A stretch of DNA of 64,000 nt from Chryseobacterium gregarium DSM 19109 (GCF_000430845.1 NZ_AUMU01000001.1:248001-312000), one strand, 5' to 3'. Counted from the first letter of the stretch, positions 1 to 10,061 are shown. Numbers and translations: made by a program. The notes: generated from the letters alone by a model not told the origin.

Positions 1-309
1 GAGGATTTTGAAAAATACATTCCGGAAATTAAAAATGCAGGTTCGGTTTTTCTGGGAAATTATTCCTGTGAAAGTGCCGGAGATTATGCCAGCGGAACCA
101 ATCATACCCTTCCAACGAATGGTTTTGCCAGAAATTACAGCGGGGTTTCCCTGGACAGCTTTGTCAAGAAAATCACTTTTCAGCACCTGTCTGCAGAAGG
201 ATTGGGGAATTTAGGAAGAACTATAGAAGTCATGGCCGAAGCAGAAGGGCTTTTCGCTCACAAAAATGCTGTCTCCATAAGATTAAAACAACACAATGAA
301 AGAATTTAA
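1..309 (+). CDS. hisD: Histidinol dehydrogenase, C-terminal part (partial)
   Basis: The first reading frame is open from the window edge to a TAA and encodes about the last 102 residues of HisD, which oxidises L-histidinol to L-histidine in two NAD-dependent steps. The conserved C-terminal motifs [15 protein letters not shown] and [11 protein letters not shown] are visible. The Asp of the first and the His of the second correspond to zinc ligands in characterised HisD proteins. The stop lies 14 bases inside hisC, so the two genes overlap and are almost certainly cotranscribed. The N-terminal three quarters lie outside the window. Confidence 0.95.
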   Translation, partial: EDFEKYIPEIKNAGSVFLGNYSCESAGDYASGTNHTLPTNGFARNYSGVSLDSFVKKITFQHLSAEGLGNLGRTIEVMAEAEGLFAHKNAVSIRLKQHNERI

Positions 310-1327
310 CATCAACGGCTTCGTGCGCAAAAATATTCTGGAACTTCAACCGTACATCAGTTTCAGGGATCAGAATGAATTTGACAGTCCTGTGTTTATG
401 GATGCCAACGAAAGCCCGTTCGGAAACCTGAACCGTTACCCGGATTCAACACATAAGAAACTGAAGCAGAAACTCTCTGTTATAAAGAATGTTTCATCGA
501 ATAATATTGCCCTCGGAAACGGAAGCGATGAATTGATAGACCTGATCATCAAAATTTTCTGCGAACCTAAAAAAGATGCGGTCTTAAGAATGAACCCTTC
601 TTTTGCCATGTATGATTTTTACGCATCGATCAATGAAAACAAAGTCGTAAAGCTGGATTTAAATGAAGATTTTAATATCGTAAAAGATGATTTTTTAAAC
701 CTGATGAATGGTAATCAGCTCAAGATTTTCTTTCTTTGTTCCCCGAACAATCCTACCGGGAACAGCATTGAAGACCTGGAATTCTACATTGAAAATTTTA
801 ACGGAATTGTTGTGGTAGATGAAGCATATATTGAATTTTCCGGCAGGAAATCATGTATTGAATTGTTGGATAAATACCCGAACCTTATTGTCCTGCAGAC
901 TTTTTCAAAAGCCTGGGGAATGGCAGGTGCAAGGGTAGGCATGGCTTATGCCTCGGAAGAAATTATTAAACTTATCAATACGGTAAAAGCTCCTTATAAT
1001 ATCAATTCGTTAAGTGTGGACCTGGTCTCAAAAGCAATTGATAGCCTCAAACCGTTAAATCAGAATATAGAAAGAATATTACTTGAAAAATCATGGCTGC
1101 GAGATCAGTTTGAAAATATCAGCTGTATAAAAAAAGTATATCCGAGCGAGGCTAATTTCTTTTTAATTGCCTTTGAAAATGGTGATAAAGTGTATGAGCA
1201 GCTGTTAAAAAAGGAAATTTTAACAAGCAAGAGAAGTCCTTATATTCCCGATTGTATCAGAATGAATGTAGGAACCAGAGAAGAAAACAGCAAGTTAATA
1301 GCCGCTTTACAAAATATTGAATTATGA
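296..1327 (+). CDS. hisC: Histidinol-phosphate aminotransferase
   Basis: A 343-residue class I/II PLP aminotransferase that converts imidazole-acetol phosphate and glutamate to histidinol phosphate and 2-oxoglutarate. The motif SPNNPTGN (near residue 150) and the PLP-lysine segment [13 protein letters not shown] (near 202) are clear, as is the C-terminal [10 protein letters not shown] substrate-phosphate region. The length is normal for the family. The ATG sits inside the end of hisD, and the stop overlaps the hisB start in an ATGA, so translational coupling is likely on both sides. Placement between hisD and hisB fixes the HisC role over other aminotransferases. Confidence 0.96.
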   Translation: MKEFNINGFVRKNILELQPYISFRDQNEFDSPVFMDANESPFGNLNRYPDSTHKKLKQKLSVIKNVSSNNIALGNGSDELIDLIIKIFCEPKKDAVLRMNPSFAMYDFYASINENKVVKLDLNEDFNIVKDDFLNLMNGNQLKIFFLCSPNNPTGNSIEDLEFYIENFNGIVVVDEAYIEFSGRKSCIELLDKYPNLIVLQTFSKAWGMAGARVGMAYASEEIIKLINTVKAPYNINSLSVDLVSKAIDSLKPLNQNIERILLEKSWLRDQFENISCIKKVYPSEANFFLIAFENGDKVYEQLLKKEILTSKRSPYIPDCIRMNVGTREENSKLIAALQNIEL

Positions 1328-2418
1328 AAAAAGTATTGTTTATAGACCGTGACGGAACCTTAATTATAGAACCGGAAACTGACCTCCAGGTAGATTCCCT
1401 GGAAAAACTGGAATTCTATCCGGGTGTCTTCCAAAACCTGTCCAAAATCGCCAGTGAACTGGATTATGAACTGGTCATGATCACCAATCAGGATGGCCTG
1501 GGAACGGAAAGTTTTCCTTACGAAGATTTTATAAAGCCTCATGAAAAAATGCTGACAGCTTTTGAAAATGAAGGGATTGTTTTCAGCGATATTTTAATTG
1601 ACAGAAGTTTTGAGCATGAAAATCAGCCGACCCGTAAACCGCAGACCGGGATGCTGGGAAAATATATTTACGGTGATTATGACCTTGAAAATTCCTTTGT
1701 GATCGGGGACAGGCTGACCGATATCCGGCTGGCGGAAAACCTCAGATCAAAAGCCATTTTTATCGGTGCCGTTCAGAATGAGTATGCAGCGCTGACTACT
1801 GAAAGCTGGAACGAAATCTATTCGTATCTGAAACAAGTTCCGCGAAAAGCAAAAGTATCAAGAAAAACCAACGAGACTGATATTGAAATTGAAATTAACC
1901 TGGATGGAAACGGCCTGTCTGACATCTCAACAGGGCTTCATTTTTTCGACCATATGCTGGAACAGATTGTCAAACACGGTAATTTAGATCTGAAAATCAG
2001 TGTAAAAGGAGATCTGCATGTGGATGAACACCACACCATTGAAGACACCGGAATTGTATTAGGCCAGGCCGTTCTGGAAGCTTTAGGAAAGAAGAAAGGA
2101 ATCGAACGATATGGTTTTCTGCTGCCTATGGATGATTGTCTGGCACAGGTGGCCATTGATTTCGGAGGCCGCCCGTGGCTGGTGTGGGCCGCAGATTTCA
2201 AGCGTGAGAAAATAGGAGACGTCCCTACCGAAATGTTTTACCATTTCTTTAAATCTTTTACAGATTCGGGTCGGTGCAATATTAATATCAAAGCAGACGG
2301 TGACAACGAGCACCACAAAATAGAATCGGTCTTTAAAGCATTCGCAAAATCGATAAAAGCAGCGGTACGGCAGACCGGTCAGAATTTTAATATTCCCTCA
2401 ACTAAAGGAAGCTTATAA
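1324..2418 (+). CDS. hisB: Bifunctional histidinol-phosphatase / imidazoleglycerol-phosphate dehydratase
   Basis: A 364-residue fusion catalysing two histidine steps. Residues 1-165 form a HAD phosphatase with the nucleophile motif DRDGT (Asp8, Asp10) and a late GDRLTDI motif. Residues 170-364 form the dehydratase, with metal-binding motifs [20 protein letters not shown] and [17 protein letters not shown]. The order and length match enterobacterial-type fused HisB. One departure: the loop that in E. coli HisB carries the Cys/His zinc site is [14 protein letters not shown] here, without cysteine, so the structural zinc is probably absent. The gene starts in the ATGA shared with hisC and is followed 5 nt later by hisH. 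Confidence 0.96.
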   Translation: MKKVLFIDRDGTLIIEPETDLQVDSLEKLEFYPGVFQNLSKIASELDYELVMITNQDGLGTESFPYEDFIKPHEKMLTAFENEGIVFSDILIDRSFEHENQPTRKPQTGMLGKYIYGDYDLENSFVIGDRLTDIRLAENLRSKAIFIGAVQNEYAALTTESWNEIYSYLKQVPRKAKVSRKTNETDIEIEINLDGNGLSDISTGLHFFDHMLEQIVKHGNLDLKISVKGDLHVDEHHTIEDTGIVLGQAVLEALGKKKGIERYGFLLPMDDCLAQVAIDFGGRPWLVWAADFKREKIGDVPTEMFYHFFKSFTDSGRCNINIKADGDNEHHKIESVFKAFAKSIKAAVRQTGQNFNIPSTKGSL

Positions 2419-2423
2419 ATAAT

Positions 2424-3005
2424 ATGGTTGCCATTATAAAATACAACGGCGGAAATGTAAATTCCGTACAGAATGCCCTGGACAGGCTGAAGACAAAATC
2501 AATAATTACTAATGACCCTGAAGTGATTAAGAATGCAGACAAAGTGATTTTTCCGGGTGTCGGTGAAGCTTCGTCTACGATGAAGGTGCTGAAAGAAAGA
2601 GGGCTGGACCTCTTAATTCCGGCGTTACAGCAGCCGGTATTAGGAATTTGCCTGGGAATGCAGCTGATGTGTGCCGGTAATGAAGAAGGCAATACGGTTG
2701 GTATGGGAATTTTTGATATTCAGGTTAAAAAATTTCCCGCTGACCATATCGTTCCACATATGGGCTGGAATACGCTTTCAGATTTTAAATCAAATCTTTT
2801 TTCTGACAGTAAAGAAGAACATGATGTGTATTTTGTCCACAGCTTTTATTGTGAATTATCTGAATATACAACTTCGGTCTGTAATTATATCCTGCCGTTC
2901 AGCGCGTCCCTGCAGAAAGGTAATTTTCATGCCATGCAGTTTCACCCTGAAAAATCGGGGAGTACCGGAAGCAGGTTATTACATAACTTTTTAAATATTA
3001 AATAA
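2424..3005 (+). CDS. hisH: Imidazole glycerol phosphate synthase, glutamine amidotransferase subunit
   Basis: A 193-residue class I glutamine amidotransferase that supplies ammonia to HisF. It shows the oxyanion/nucleophile elbow GICLGMQLM with Cys76, and the His-Glu of the triad in MQFHPEKSG near the C-terminus. [10 protein letters not shown] near residue 45 is the usual HisH glycine-rich loop. The length is typical. The stop codon shares one base with the hisA ATG (TAATG), which suggests coupled translation. Its partner hisF lies two genes downstream in the same operon. Confidence 0.96.
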   Translation: MVAIIKYNGGNVNSVQNALDRLKTKSIITNDPEVIKNADKVIFPGVGEASSTMKVLKERGLDLLIPALQQPVLGICLGMQLMCAGNEEGNTVGMGIFDIQVKKFPADHIVPHMGWNTLSDFKSNLFSDSKEEHDVYFVHSFYCELSEYTTSVCNYILPFSASLQKGNFHAMQFHPEKSGSTGSRLLHNFLNIK

Positions 3006-3724
3006 TGAAAATTATTCCAGCCATTGATATTATAAACGGCAAATGTGTCCGGCTTTCAGAAGGCGATTATGATACCATGAAGGTCTACAATGAAAACCCG
3101 GTAGAAGTAGCCAAAGAATTTGAAGCTTCCGGAATTCAGTTCCTTCATCTCGTTGATCTCGATGGGGCAAAATCCAGACATATTGTTAACCATAAAATAC
3201 TGGAAGCAATTGCCAGGGAAACGTCTTTAAAAATCGATTTCGGCGGCGGGCTGAAGACCTTGGGCGATATTGAAACTGCTTTTGATGCAGGGGCAGAACA
3301 GATTACCATTGGAAGCATTGCCGTTCAGGATCCGGAATTCTGTTTTAACCTGATTTCAACATTCGGGAAAGAAAAGATTATCCTGGGAGCCGACTGTAAA
3401 GACAGGAAAATAAAAACTTCGGGCTGGCTGGAGGAAAGTGATAAAGATGTTATTGATTTCATTCTTCAGTATCAGCAGAAAGGAATACAGAGCGTGATCT
3501 GTACCGATATTGCCAAAGACGGCATGCTACAGGGACCATCGGAAGAGTTGTATCAGGATATTTTATCGCGAACTTCTGTTCAATTGGTAGCAAGCGGCGG
3601 GATTTCAAAAATGGAAGATGTATACCGGATGAAGGAAATAGGATGTTCAGGAACCATTATCGGGAAAGCGATCTACGAAGGAAAAATCAGTCTGGCTGAA
3701 CTCCGGGAATTTATTGATTCCTGA
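3005..3724 (+). CDS. hisA: Phosphoribosylformimino-5-aminoimidazole carboxamide ribotide isomerase
   Basis: A 239-residue (beta/alpha)8 barrel that opens the ribose of ProFAR by an Amadori rearrangement. The first-half motif [14 protein letters not shown] carries the catalytic Asp8, and the second half carries the phosphate-binding [12 protein letters not shown] and ASGGI motifs. FGGGLKT near residue 80 is the first phosphate site. The two half-barrel repeats expected for HisA are visible. It is followed by a 62-nt gap before hisF, the largest in the operon, in which I see neither a terminator nor a clear promoter. Confidence 0.96.
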   Translation: MKIIPAIDIINGKCVRLSEGDYDTMKVYNENPVEVAKEFEASGIQFLHLVDLDGAKSRHIVNHKILEAIARETSLKIDFGGGLKTLGDIETAFDAGAEQITIGSIAVQDPEFCFNLISTFGKEKIILGADCKDRKIKTSGWLEESDKDVIDFILQYQQKGIQSVICTDIAKDGMLQGPSEELYQDILSRTSVQLVASGGISKMEDVYRMKEIGCSGTIIGKAIYEGKISLAELREFIDS

Positions 3725-3786
3725 TTAAATCGGGCAAAGCTGTTTGATGATAAATAAACCATACCCATTAATTACAACAAATAAAA

Positions 3787-4539
3787 ATGTTAAAAAAAAG
3801 AATCATACCCTGTCTGGACATCAAAGACGGTACAACGGTGAAAGGCGTTCAGTTTGAAGGCCTGCGGAATGCCGGAGATCCCGTTGAGCTGGCAAAAAAG
3901 TATGAAAATGACGGAGCCGATGAGCTGGTTTTCCTGGATATTACCGCAACCATAGAAGAACGTAAAACATTTGCCGGACTGGTAAAAAAAATTGCTGGAG
4001 AGCTGAGCATTCCTTTTACGGTAGGCGGCGGTATTTCAACGGTTGAAGATGTCAGGAACCTGCTGGAAGCCGGAGCCGATAAAATCAGCATCAATTCTTC
4101 TGCCGTTAAAAACCCGGGACTGATTTCTGATCTGGCGAAAGAATTCGGAAGCCAATGTGTTGTCGTGGCAATTGATACAAAACAGATCAACGGTTCAGAT
4201 TGGGTACATGTTAAAGGCGGAAGGGAAATAACCGGTTTAAAAACCCTGGATTGGGCAAAAAAAGCAGAAGCCTTAGGAGCCGGAGAAATTCTCCTGACAT
4301 CGATGGACGGAGACGGAATGAAGAACGGCTTTGACCTGAGGATTACTAGACTGGTATCTGAAAATATCGGTATTCCTGTCATTGCCTCAGGCGGTGCCGG
4401 AAAAACCGGAGATTTTGAGCATGTCTTTACCCAAACCAAAGCCACAGGTGCGTTGGCAGCCAGTATTTTCCATTTCGGGGAGATCGGAATCCGGAATTTA
4501 AAAAATGAATTAAAATCTAAAAAAATACCCGTACGATGA
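3787..4539 (+). CDS. hisF: Imidazole glycerol phosphate synthase, cyclase subunit
   Basis: A 250-residue (beta/alpha)8 cyclase that joins HisH-derived ammonia with PRFAR to give imidazole glycerol phosphate and AICAR. Catalytic residues are in [10 protein letters not shown] (Asp11) and VVAIDTKQ (Asp near 130). Phosphate-binding motifs VGGGIST and ASGGAG, plus [14 protein letters not shown], are intact. The ATG at the annotated start gives the canonical [13 protein letters not shown]-terminus. The stop overlaps hisIE by an ATGA, so the two are coupled. Confidence 0.97.
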   Translation: MLKKRIIPCLDIKDGTTVKGVQFEGLRNAGDPVELAKKYENDGADELVFLDITATIEERKTFAGLVKKIAGELSIPFTVGGGISTVEDVRNLLEAGADKISINSSAVKNPGLISDLAKEFGSQCVVVAIDTKQINGSDWVHVKGGREITGLKTLDWAKKAEALGAGEILLTSMDGDGMKNGFDLRITRLVSENIGIPVIASGGAGKTGDFEHVFTQTKATGALAASIFHFGEIGIRNLKNELKSKKIPVR

Positions 4540-5123
4540 ATATAAATTTTGATAAAAGCAACGGACTGGTTCCTGTTATTATCCAGGATGACCGCACCCT
4601 GCAGGTCCTCATGCTGGGATACATGAATAAAGATGCTTACGAGAAAACAGAAAAGGAAGGAATTGTTACCTTTTTCAGCCGCTCTAAAAATAGGTTATGG
4701 ACCAAGGGCGAAGAATCGGGTAATTTCCTTACTGTAAAAAGTATGGCTGTTGACTGTGACCAGGACACGGTATTGATAAACGCCATACCCGGAAAAGCGG
4801 TATGCCACACCGGAAGCTTCAGCTGTTTCGGGGATAAAACGGCGAAGGGATTTGTCTATGAACTGGAAGCAAAAATCAGCCGGAGAATCGATGAAAAAAC
4901 GGAAGGTTCCTATACCTATTCATTATTCAGGAAAGGCATCAACAAAGTAGCCCAGAAAGTAGGAGAGGAAGCGGTGGAACTGGTGATCGAAGCAAAAGAT
5001 GATAATGAAGACCTGTTTAAAAATGAAGCAGCCGATCTGCTGTATCATTATTTAATTTTACTGAAAGCTAAAAATGTAAGTCTAAAAGATGTTGAAGAAA
5101 TCCTGATGTCGCGTGCAGAGTAA
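4536..5123 (+). CDS. hisIE: Bifunctional phosphoribosyl-AMP cyclohydrolase / phosphoribosyl-ATP pyrophosphatase
   Basis: A 195-residue fusion catalysing steps 2 and 3 of histidine synthesis. The N-terminal cyclohydrolase (about 1-110) has the motifs [20 protein letters not shown], the DCDQD Cys/Asp cluster, and CHTGSFSCF, which supplies zinc cysteines. The C-terminal MazG-like pyrophosphatase (about 110-195) has [15 protein letters not shown] and [11 protein letters not shown], matching the ExxE...ExxD metal pattern. It is the last gene of the his operon and is followed 16 nt later by a strong hairpin terminator. Confidence 0.96.
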   Translation: MNINFDKSNGLVPVIIQDDRTLQVLMLGYMNKDAYEKTEKEGIVTFFSRSKNRLWTKGEESGNFLTVKSMAVDCDQDTVLINAIPGKAVCHTGSFSCFGDKTAKGFVYELEAKISRRIDEKTEGSYTYSLFRKGINKVAQKVGEEAVELVIEAKDDNEDLFKNEAADLLYHYLILLKAKNVSLKDVEEILMSRAE

Positions 5124-5134
5124 ATTATAGAACG

Positions 5135-5165
5135 AAAAAAGCCAATGATTACCATTGGCTTTTTC
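5135..5165. terminator. Bidirectional intrinsic terminator between hisIE and the M28 peptidase
   Basis: An 8-bp perfect stem (AGCCAATG at 5140-5147 with CATTGGCT at 5153-5160) is flanked by an A-run on the left and a T-run on the right. It can therefore end the his operon on the plus strand and the convergent peptidase gene on the minus strand. Confidence 0.88.
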
Positions 5166-5210
5166 ATATTTTACAGAGAACCTGTTGTTCTGAATGCTGC
5201 AGGTACTGAA

Positions 5211-6386
5211 TTATTTCCCGATGATTATTTTTCTTACTGCAGTTGTACCGTTAGCCCTGACGGTACACAGATAAGCACCGCTGGTTAATCCCGAAACATT
5301 AATCTTTGTCTCATTTTCCTTACCTGCTATAACCAAACGCCCGCTCAGGTCTGCAATCTCTGCATTGAATTTCTTAATGCTTCCCGGCACTTCAATAGTC
5401 AGCACATCTTTTGCTGGGTTGGGATACACTTTTACCAATTCCAAAGCATTTACCGGTGCTTCATTGGTGGCCAAAACACTGGTAGCCACGGCAAAATGCT
5501 GTAATGCACCTACCGACGCTTTTCCGACATTAAATACATACGCCGGGTCTACATTGGCAAAAGTATCGTTCACTGTATGTTCATTAAAGCTTCTTACATT
5601 TTCATAAAAACCGGTGATGATGTCTCCGTTCTGCTCAAAAGGAACATAGTCGGATGAATAGGTATTTGACATAACCGTCTGTAACGGGGAATATAATGCC
5701 GTGCAATTGGCAAGCTGCTGCGTAAATGCCATAGACTGCGCATTGTTACCCGGCAGGCCGTCCTGGTCGCTTTCACATTTAATCGCGTTGTTGTTATTCC
5801 CGATCTGGCCTCCTATCTGATCGAGATTGAATACCAGTTTAATATTTAACTGCCGGACGTTGTTCTGAAAGGCCACATTATCCGCATAATGTCCGCTTCC
5901 CTGCAAGCCCTGTTCTTCGCCGGAAAAATGGATAAATTTAATAGAATATTCTGTCGGTATATCTTTTAAAATCCTTGCTGCTTCCAGAATAACCGAGGTT
6001 CCGCTTCCGTTATCGCTTACACCGGGGCCGAAGATCGTATCATAGTGGCCGCAGATGATCACATAGATGTTGGGGTAGGTAGTACCCGTCTTTGTAATGA
6101 TTAAATTCTTTGAGTTGATATTATTTCCAAAAGTAAAAGGGTCTTCCGCAATCTGGTTTACTGTATATCCGTAAGACTGATATTTTGCTTTAAGCCAGTC
6201 CAAAGTATTGGTATTTGCCGGTGAACCGGTCGTTTTTATGCCCAGCGTCTGAAATTCCTGTAAAAGAGTGGTAACATTGGTCTGTGAAACCTGATCTGCT
6301 CTGTTTTTATATGCCTGAATAAGAGTTTGAGCATGTAGATTATAAGCTGCTAATGAAATAAGCAGAAGGGTAGTTATTTTTTTCAC
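5211..6386 (-). CDS. Secreted M28-family aminopeptidase with T9SS C-terminal sorting domain
   Basis: A 391-residue precursor. A signal peptide ends near HAQ at residue 20. The M28 di-zinc core has its ligands in GHYD (His114, Asp116), VSDNGSGT (Asp125), GEEQG (Glu157/158), NLDQIG (Asp189) and a late NEHTVND His. The last 75 residues begin VYPNPAKDVLTIE and end in a basic AVRKIIIGK, a typical type A Por sorting domain, so export through T9SS is expected. It is probably an extracellular aminopeptidase or leucyl-type exopeptidase; substrate specificity cannot be read from sequence. It stands alone, with its own promoter just upstream. Confidence 0.9.
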   Translation of the reverse strand: MKKITTLLLISLAAYNLHAQTLIQAYKNRADQVSQTNVTTLLQEFQTLGIKTTGSPANTNTLDWLKAKYQSYGYTVNQIAEDPFTFGNNINSKNLIITKTGTTYPNIYVIICGHYDTIFGPGVSDNGSGTSVILEAARILKDIPTEYSIKFIHFSGEEQGLQGSGHYADNVAFQNNVRQLNIKLVFNLDQIGGQIGNNNNAIKCESDQDGLPGNNAQSMAFTQQLANCTALYSPLQTVMSNTYSSDYVPFEQNGDIITGFYENVRSFNEHTVNDTFANVDPAYVFNVGKASVGALQHFAVATSVLATNEAPVNALELVKVYPNPAKDVLTIEVPGSIKKFNAEIADLSGRLVIAGKENETKINVSGLTSGAYLCTVRANGTTAVRKIIIGK

Positions 6387-6416
6387 CTTTAGAAAAAATT
6401 ATATTTAATAATTAAA

Positions 6417-6447
6417 CAAATGTAAATAATAAAAAAATCCTGAGCAA
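6417..6447 (-). promoter_or_regulatory. Candidate promoter for the M28 peptidase (TTG-N20-TACATTTG)
   Basis: On the minus strand TACATTTG (6424-6417) matches the Bacteroidetes -7 consensus TANNTTTG, and TTG (6447-6445) sits 20 nt upstream as the -33 element. The predicted leader is about 25 nt. The TTG lies in the loop region of the rplT terminator. Confidence 0.65.
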
Positions 6448-6460
6448 AAAACTCAGGATT
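6430..6460 (-). terminator. Terminator of the rpmI-rplT transcript
   Basis: An 8-bp stem (ATCCTGAG 6437-6444, CTCAGGAT 6452-6459) is followed on the minus strand by a 7-T tract (A-run 6430-6436). It lies 26 nt past the rplT stop. Confidence 0.85.
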
Positions 6461-6485
6461 TATATTGATAACAAAAAATTCTACA

Positions 6486-6830
6486 TTATTTTACTTGATC
6501 TACAACTGCTTTGAAAGCTTCAGGGTGATTCATTGCTAAATCGGCTAAAACTTTTCTGTTAAGCTCTACGTTGTTCTTTTTAAGAGCTCCCATAAACTGA
6601 GAGTAAGACATTCCGTGCTCTCTGGCTCCGGCGTTGATACGCATGATCCAAAGTGCTCTGAAATTTCTCTTTTTCTCTTTTCTGCCGCGGTAAGCATATT
6701 GCATTGCTTTTTCCACGGCATTTTTAGCTACCGTCCAAACGTTCTTTCTTCTACCGAAAAAACCTTTGGCTTGTTTAATGATTTTTTTTCTGCGAGCTCT
6801 TGAAGCTACTGCATTTACTGATCTTGGCAT
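6486..6830 (-). CDS. rplT: 50S ribosomal protein L20
   Basis: A 114-residue basic protein with the canonical L20 start [20 protein letters not shown] and the internal segments [27 protein letters not shown] and [18 protein letters not shown]20 binds 23S rRNA early in 50S assembly. It follows rpmI by 118 nt in the conserved infC-rpmI-rplT order, and a strong hairpin terminator closes the transcript. Confidence 0.98.
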   Translation of the reverse strand: MPRSVNAVASRARRKKIIKQAKGFFGRRKNVWTVAKNAVEKAMQYAYRGRKEKKRNFRALWIMRINAGAREHGMSYSQFMGALKKNNVELNRKVLADLAMNHPEAFKAVVDQVK

Positions 6831-6948
6831 AATTTAAAATGTTTTTTTGAAATGTGCGGCAAACTGTTTCATTGCGCTTGGCTGCTCCATGTCAGGGTTA
6901 AATTGTTGAATTTTGAATTCTTATAAACCGAATATAGATTTATAAAAA

Positions 6949-7146
6949 CTACTTGATGGCTAATTGACGCTTAACACTTTTCTCGTCCACTTTAGCTACG
7001 TAAGAAGTCGTCGTAAGATTTCTCTTCTGTTTCGTTTCTTTCTTAGTCAAGATGTGGCTTTTGTAAGCATTTTTTCTTTTGATCTTTCCGCTTCCGGTAA
7101 GAGCAAAACGCTTTTTAGCACCTGATTTCGTTTTTAATTTTGGCAT
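6949..7146 (-). CDS. rpmI: 50S ribosomal protein L35
   Basis: A 65-residue basic protein starting [20 protein letters not shown], the L35 signature, with [14 protein letters not shown] in the middle. It is a structural component of the large ribosomal subunit. A 308-nt gap separates it from infC upstream; that gap contains a terminator and a separate promoter, so rpmI-rplT is probably transcribed largely on its own. Confidence 0.98.
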   Translation of the reverse strand: MPKLKTKSGAKKRFALTGSGKIKRKNAYKSHILTKKETKQKRNLTTTSYVAKVDEKSVKRQLAIK

Positions 7147-7190
7147 TGTTCTGCTTTTTTATTATTTTGTTATCAATATCTGTTTTGGCT

Positions 7191-7226
7191 CCTGATCTCG
7201 GTCAGGAATAGTAGGGTGCAAAATTA
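7191..7226 (-). promoter_or_regulatory. Candidate rpmI-rplT promoter and leader hairpin
   Basis: TAATTTTG on the minus strand (7226-7219) fits the -7 consensus TANNTTTG and is followed by the usual C. No good TTG lies at the expected distance. The predicted leader contains a 5-bp hairpin, CCTGA-CCGAGA-TCAGG (7206-7191). Such a leader could serve ribosomal-protein autoregulation, but that is inference only. Confidence 0.5.
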
Positions 7227-7384
7227 CTAAAAAAAAGTGAGATCCGGATAAAAGAATTATTAATATTAATGGGAGAAGTGGATGAAAGGACTTAAAAAAG
7301 TCTGTCGAAATCAAAATAAATTGCAAATGACAAGAATTTTCAATTTAATTATGAATAGAAATATAAATTATTCCTTCTCAAAGT

Positions 7385-7408
7385 AAAAAACCTCAAATTT
7401 CTTTGAGG
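7385..7408 (-). terminator. Terminator after infC, with GAAA tetraloop
   Basis: On the minus strand CCTCAAA-GAAA-TTTGAGG forms a perfect 7-bp stem with a GAAA tetraloop (7408-7391), followed by at least five T. It lies about 45 nt past the infC stop and splits thrS-infC from rpmI-rplT. The rest of 7147-7454 holds only the rpmI promoter and leader; I see no further gene. Confidence 0.82.
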
Positions 7409-7454
7409 TCAGTAGGTAGTATAATGTTGTCAGATCACAATGATCTGCTGTTGA

Positions 7455-8015
7455 TTATTTAGCTGGTTTTTTAGGGCTCATCATCATGATCATTCTTTTT
7501 CCTTCAAGCTTAGGAAGCTGGTCTACTTTTCCAACATGCTCTAATTCCTGAGCAAGTTTTAAAAGCAGGATTTCTCCCTGATCTTTAAAGATAATTGAAC
7601 GTCCTTTAAAAAATACGTAAGTCTTTAATTTTGAACCTTCTTCAAGAAACTTTTCAGCATGCTTTCTTTTGAATTCATAATCATGTTCGTCAGTCTGAGG
7701 TCCGAAACGGATCTCTTTCACCACAACTTTGATCTGCTTAGCTTTCAGTTCTTTCTGTTTTTTCTTTTGCTCATATAAGAATTTTTTATATTCTAATATT
7801 CTCGCAATAAACGGTTCAGCCTTATCGGAAATTACTACTAAATCCAATTCCTGTTCTGCAGCAATCTGTTTTGCTTTGTCAATCGGATAAATTCCCGGCT
7901 CTACGTTATCGCCCACCAAACGAAGCTCTCTCACACGAATTTTATCGTTGATCAAGTGTAAGTCCTCCTGTACAGGACGTCTTTGTGGGCCCCTGTTGTT
8001 AAATCTTTGTGCTAT
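7455..8015 (-). CDS. infC: Translation initiation factor IF-3 (rare AUA start)
   Basis: IF-3 monitors start-codon pairing and keeps 30S subunits free. The readable protein contains the family motifs [52 protein letters not shown] and MIMMMSPK. The first standard start (TTG at 7955-7953) would cut off the conserved sequence [17 protein letters not shown]. The frame is open upstream to a TAA and contains no ATG, GTG or TTG there. The codon at the expected N-terminus is ATA (8015-8013), giving (M)AQRFNNRG and 186 residues. This matches the known use of a non-canonical AUU-type start for infC autoregulation. The exact start remains an inference. Confidence 0.93.
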   Translation of the reverse strand: MAQRFNNRGPQRRPVQEDLHLINDKIRVRELRLVGDNVEPGIYPIDKAKQIAAEQELDLVVISDKAEPFIARILEYKKFLYEQKKKQKELKAKQIKVVVKEIRFGPQTDEHDYEFKRKHAEKFLEEGSKLKTYVFFKGRSIIFKDQGEILLLKLAQELEHVGKVDQLPKLEGKRMIMMMSPKKPAK

Positions 8016-8109
8016 TGTATTATATTTTTATTGGTTAGTACTAATTTTATGTAAAGATTTAAAAACTGAATGTTTTAAAAAATTAATTCATTCAATTTTA
8101 AATGACTTT

Positions 8110-10029
8110 TTATATTGCTGATTCCTTTTTGAAGTAAGAAACAAAATCTTCCATGTTCATAACTCCCAGGTCTCCTTCACCACGTCTTCGTACAGAAATT
8201 GTGCCATCCTTCTCCTCATTTTCGCCGATTACCAGCATAAAAGGGATTTTATTTAATTCTGCATCACGGATTTTCTTTCCTGCCTTCTCGTTTCTTTCAT
8301 CAATCTGACCGCTAATATCGTGATTTTCTAAAAATTGTGAAACTTTTTTCGCATAATCTACATATTTTTCACTGATCGGAAGAACAATGAACTGATCAGG
8401 GCTTAACCACAACGGAAAATCTCCTGCTGTATTTTCAAGAAGGATTGCAATAAAACGTTCCAGGGAACCAAAAGGGGCTCTGTGGATCATGACCGGCCTG
8501 TGTTTCTCATTATCATTTCCGATATAATGAAGATCAAATCTTTCCGGTAAATTATAGTCAACCTGGATCGTTCCCAGCTGCCATTTTCTGCCTAAAGCAT
8601 CTTTTACCATAAAGTCCAGCTTAGGACCGTAGAATGCCGCTTCACCATATTCAACAACCGTTTTCAGGTTTTTGTTTTTTGCTGCCGTGATGATCGCATT
8701 TTCTGCTTTTTCCCAATTCTCATCAGAACCGATATATTTTTCCCTGTTGTCAGGATCCCTCAATGAAACCTGAGTCATGAAATCTTCAAACCCTAAAGAT
8801 TTAAAAACGTATAACACCAGATCGATTACCGCTTCGAATTCTCCTAACAGCTGATCAGGAGTACAGAAAATATGCGCATCATCCTGAGTAAATCCACGGA
8901 CTCTTGTCAACCCGTGAAGTTCCCCGCTTTGCTCATATCTGTATACAGTCCCGAATTCAGCATATCTTTTTGGCAAATCCCTGTAGCTCCATTGTGACGT
9001 TTTGTAAATTTCACAATGGTGAGGGCAGTTCATCGGCTTCAGCAAGAATTCTTCTCCTTCATTCGGCGTTTTAATCGGCTGGAAGCTGTCTGCTCCGTAC
9101 TTATCCCAGTGTCCTGAAGTGACATATAATTCTTTTGAACCGATATGTGGCGTCATTACAAATTCGTAACCTCCTTTTTTCTGGGCTACAGAAAGGAAAT
9201 TTTCTAATTTTCTTCTCAAGGCAGTTCCTTTCGGCAGCCAAAGTGGCAAACCGGCCCCTACTTTTTCAGAGAAAGCGAAAATTCCAAGTTCTTTACCCAG
9301 TTTTCTGTGGTCTCTTCTCTTGGCTTCTTCCAACCTTTCAAGATACTCGGTCAATTCTTTCTGTTTTGGAAAAGAAATACCGTAAACTCTTGTCAGCTGT
9401 GGATTTTTTTCGTTTCCTCTCCAGTATGCGCCGGCTGCATTTAAAATTTTAACCGCTTTTACAATACCGGTATTCGGAATATGCCCTCCACGGCAAAGAT
9501 CCGTGAAGTCATCATGTGTTACAAAAGTGATCTCTCCGTCATTAAGGTTGGAAATCAGTTCCACTTTATAAGGATTATCTGCATAAACCTTCAACGCTTC
9601 CTCTTTAGAAACAGGGTATAATGAGAATGTCGAACCTTTTCTGGCATTTTCCAATACCTTCTTTTCAATTTTCTCAAAGTCTTTTTCAGATAAGCTTTCG
9701 CCACCGAAATCCACATCGTAGTAGAATCCGCTTTCGATAGCAGGACCGATCGTTAGCTTAGCATCAGGATAAAACTCAAGGATGGCCTGCGCCAGAAGGT
9801 GGGCAGAAGAATGCCAGAAGGCTTTCTTACCAAGATCATCATTCCAGGTCAGCAGCTGTACCGTGGAATCCGTGGTGATAGGTGTGGTGGTTTCTACTTG
9901 TCTGTCATTTACAACTGCGGAAATGGTATTTCTAGCCAATCCCTCGCTTATAGATTTTGCCACATCTAGCGGAGTAACTCCCGCCTCGAATTCTTTGACG
10001 CTGTTGTCTGGAAGTGTAATTTTTATCAT
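8110..10029 (-). CDS. thrS: Threonyl-tRNA synthetase
   Basis: A 639-residue class II synthetase. Domains in order: TGS (about 1-60), editing domain with [11 protein letters not shown] (from about 74), and the catalytic core. The core has motif 2 around [20 protein letters not shown] and DDAHIFC, the zinc-site segment [10 protein letters not shown], and motif 3 [11 protein letters not shown]. The anticodon-binding domain ends the protein. It charges tRNA-Thr and clears Ser-tRNA-Thr. It is the first gene of the conserved thrS-infC-rpmI-rplT arrangement, 94 nt before the AUA start of infC. The length is normal. Confidence 0.98.
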   Translation of the reverse strand: MIKITLPDNSVKEFEAGVTPLDVAKSISEGLARNTISAVVNDRQVETTTPITTDSTVQLLTWNDDLGKKAFWHSSAHLLAQAILEFYPDAKLTIGPAIESGFYYDVDFGGESLSEKDFEKIEKKVLENARKGSTFSLYPVSKEEALKVYADNPYKVELISNLNDGEITFVTHDDFTDLCRGGHIPNTGIVKAVKILNAAGAYWRGNEKNPQLTRVYGISFPKQKELTEYLERLEEAKRRDHRKLGKELGIFAFSEKVGAGLPLWLPKGTALRRKLENFLSVAQKKGGYEFVMTPHIGSKELYVTSGHWDKYGADSFQPIKTPNEGEEFLLKPMNCPHHCEIYKTSQWSYRDLPKRYAEFGTVYRYEQSGELHGLTRVRGFTQDDAHIFCTPDQLLGEFEAVIDLVLYVFKSLGFEDFMTQVSLRDPDNREKYIGSDENWEKAENAIITAAKNKNLKTVVEYGEAAFYGPKLDFMVKDALGRKWQLGTIQVDYNLPERFDLHYIGNDNEKHRPVMIHRAPFGSLERFIAILLENTAGDFPLWLSPDQFIVLPISEKYVDYAKKVSQFLENHDISGQIDERNEKAGKKIRDAELNKIPFMLVIGENEEKDGTISVRRRGEGDLGVMNMEDFVSYFKKESAI

Positions 10030-10053
10030 TGTTTACTGAGAAATTTTAAGAAG

Positions 10054-10061
10054 CAAAAATA
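10054..10061 (-). promoter_or_regulatory. Candidate thrS promoter -7 element
   Basis: TATTTTTG on the minus strand fits TANNTTTG and lies about 25 nt before the thrS start. No TTG occurs at the usual 19-nt spacing, so this is a -7-only assignment. The remainder of 10080-10250 shows no convincing gene. Confidence 0.4.

Noticed and set aside
3725-3786. Internal promoter or attenuator between hisA and hisF
   Set aside because: The 62-nt gap has no TANNTTTG match and no convincing hairpin.
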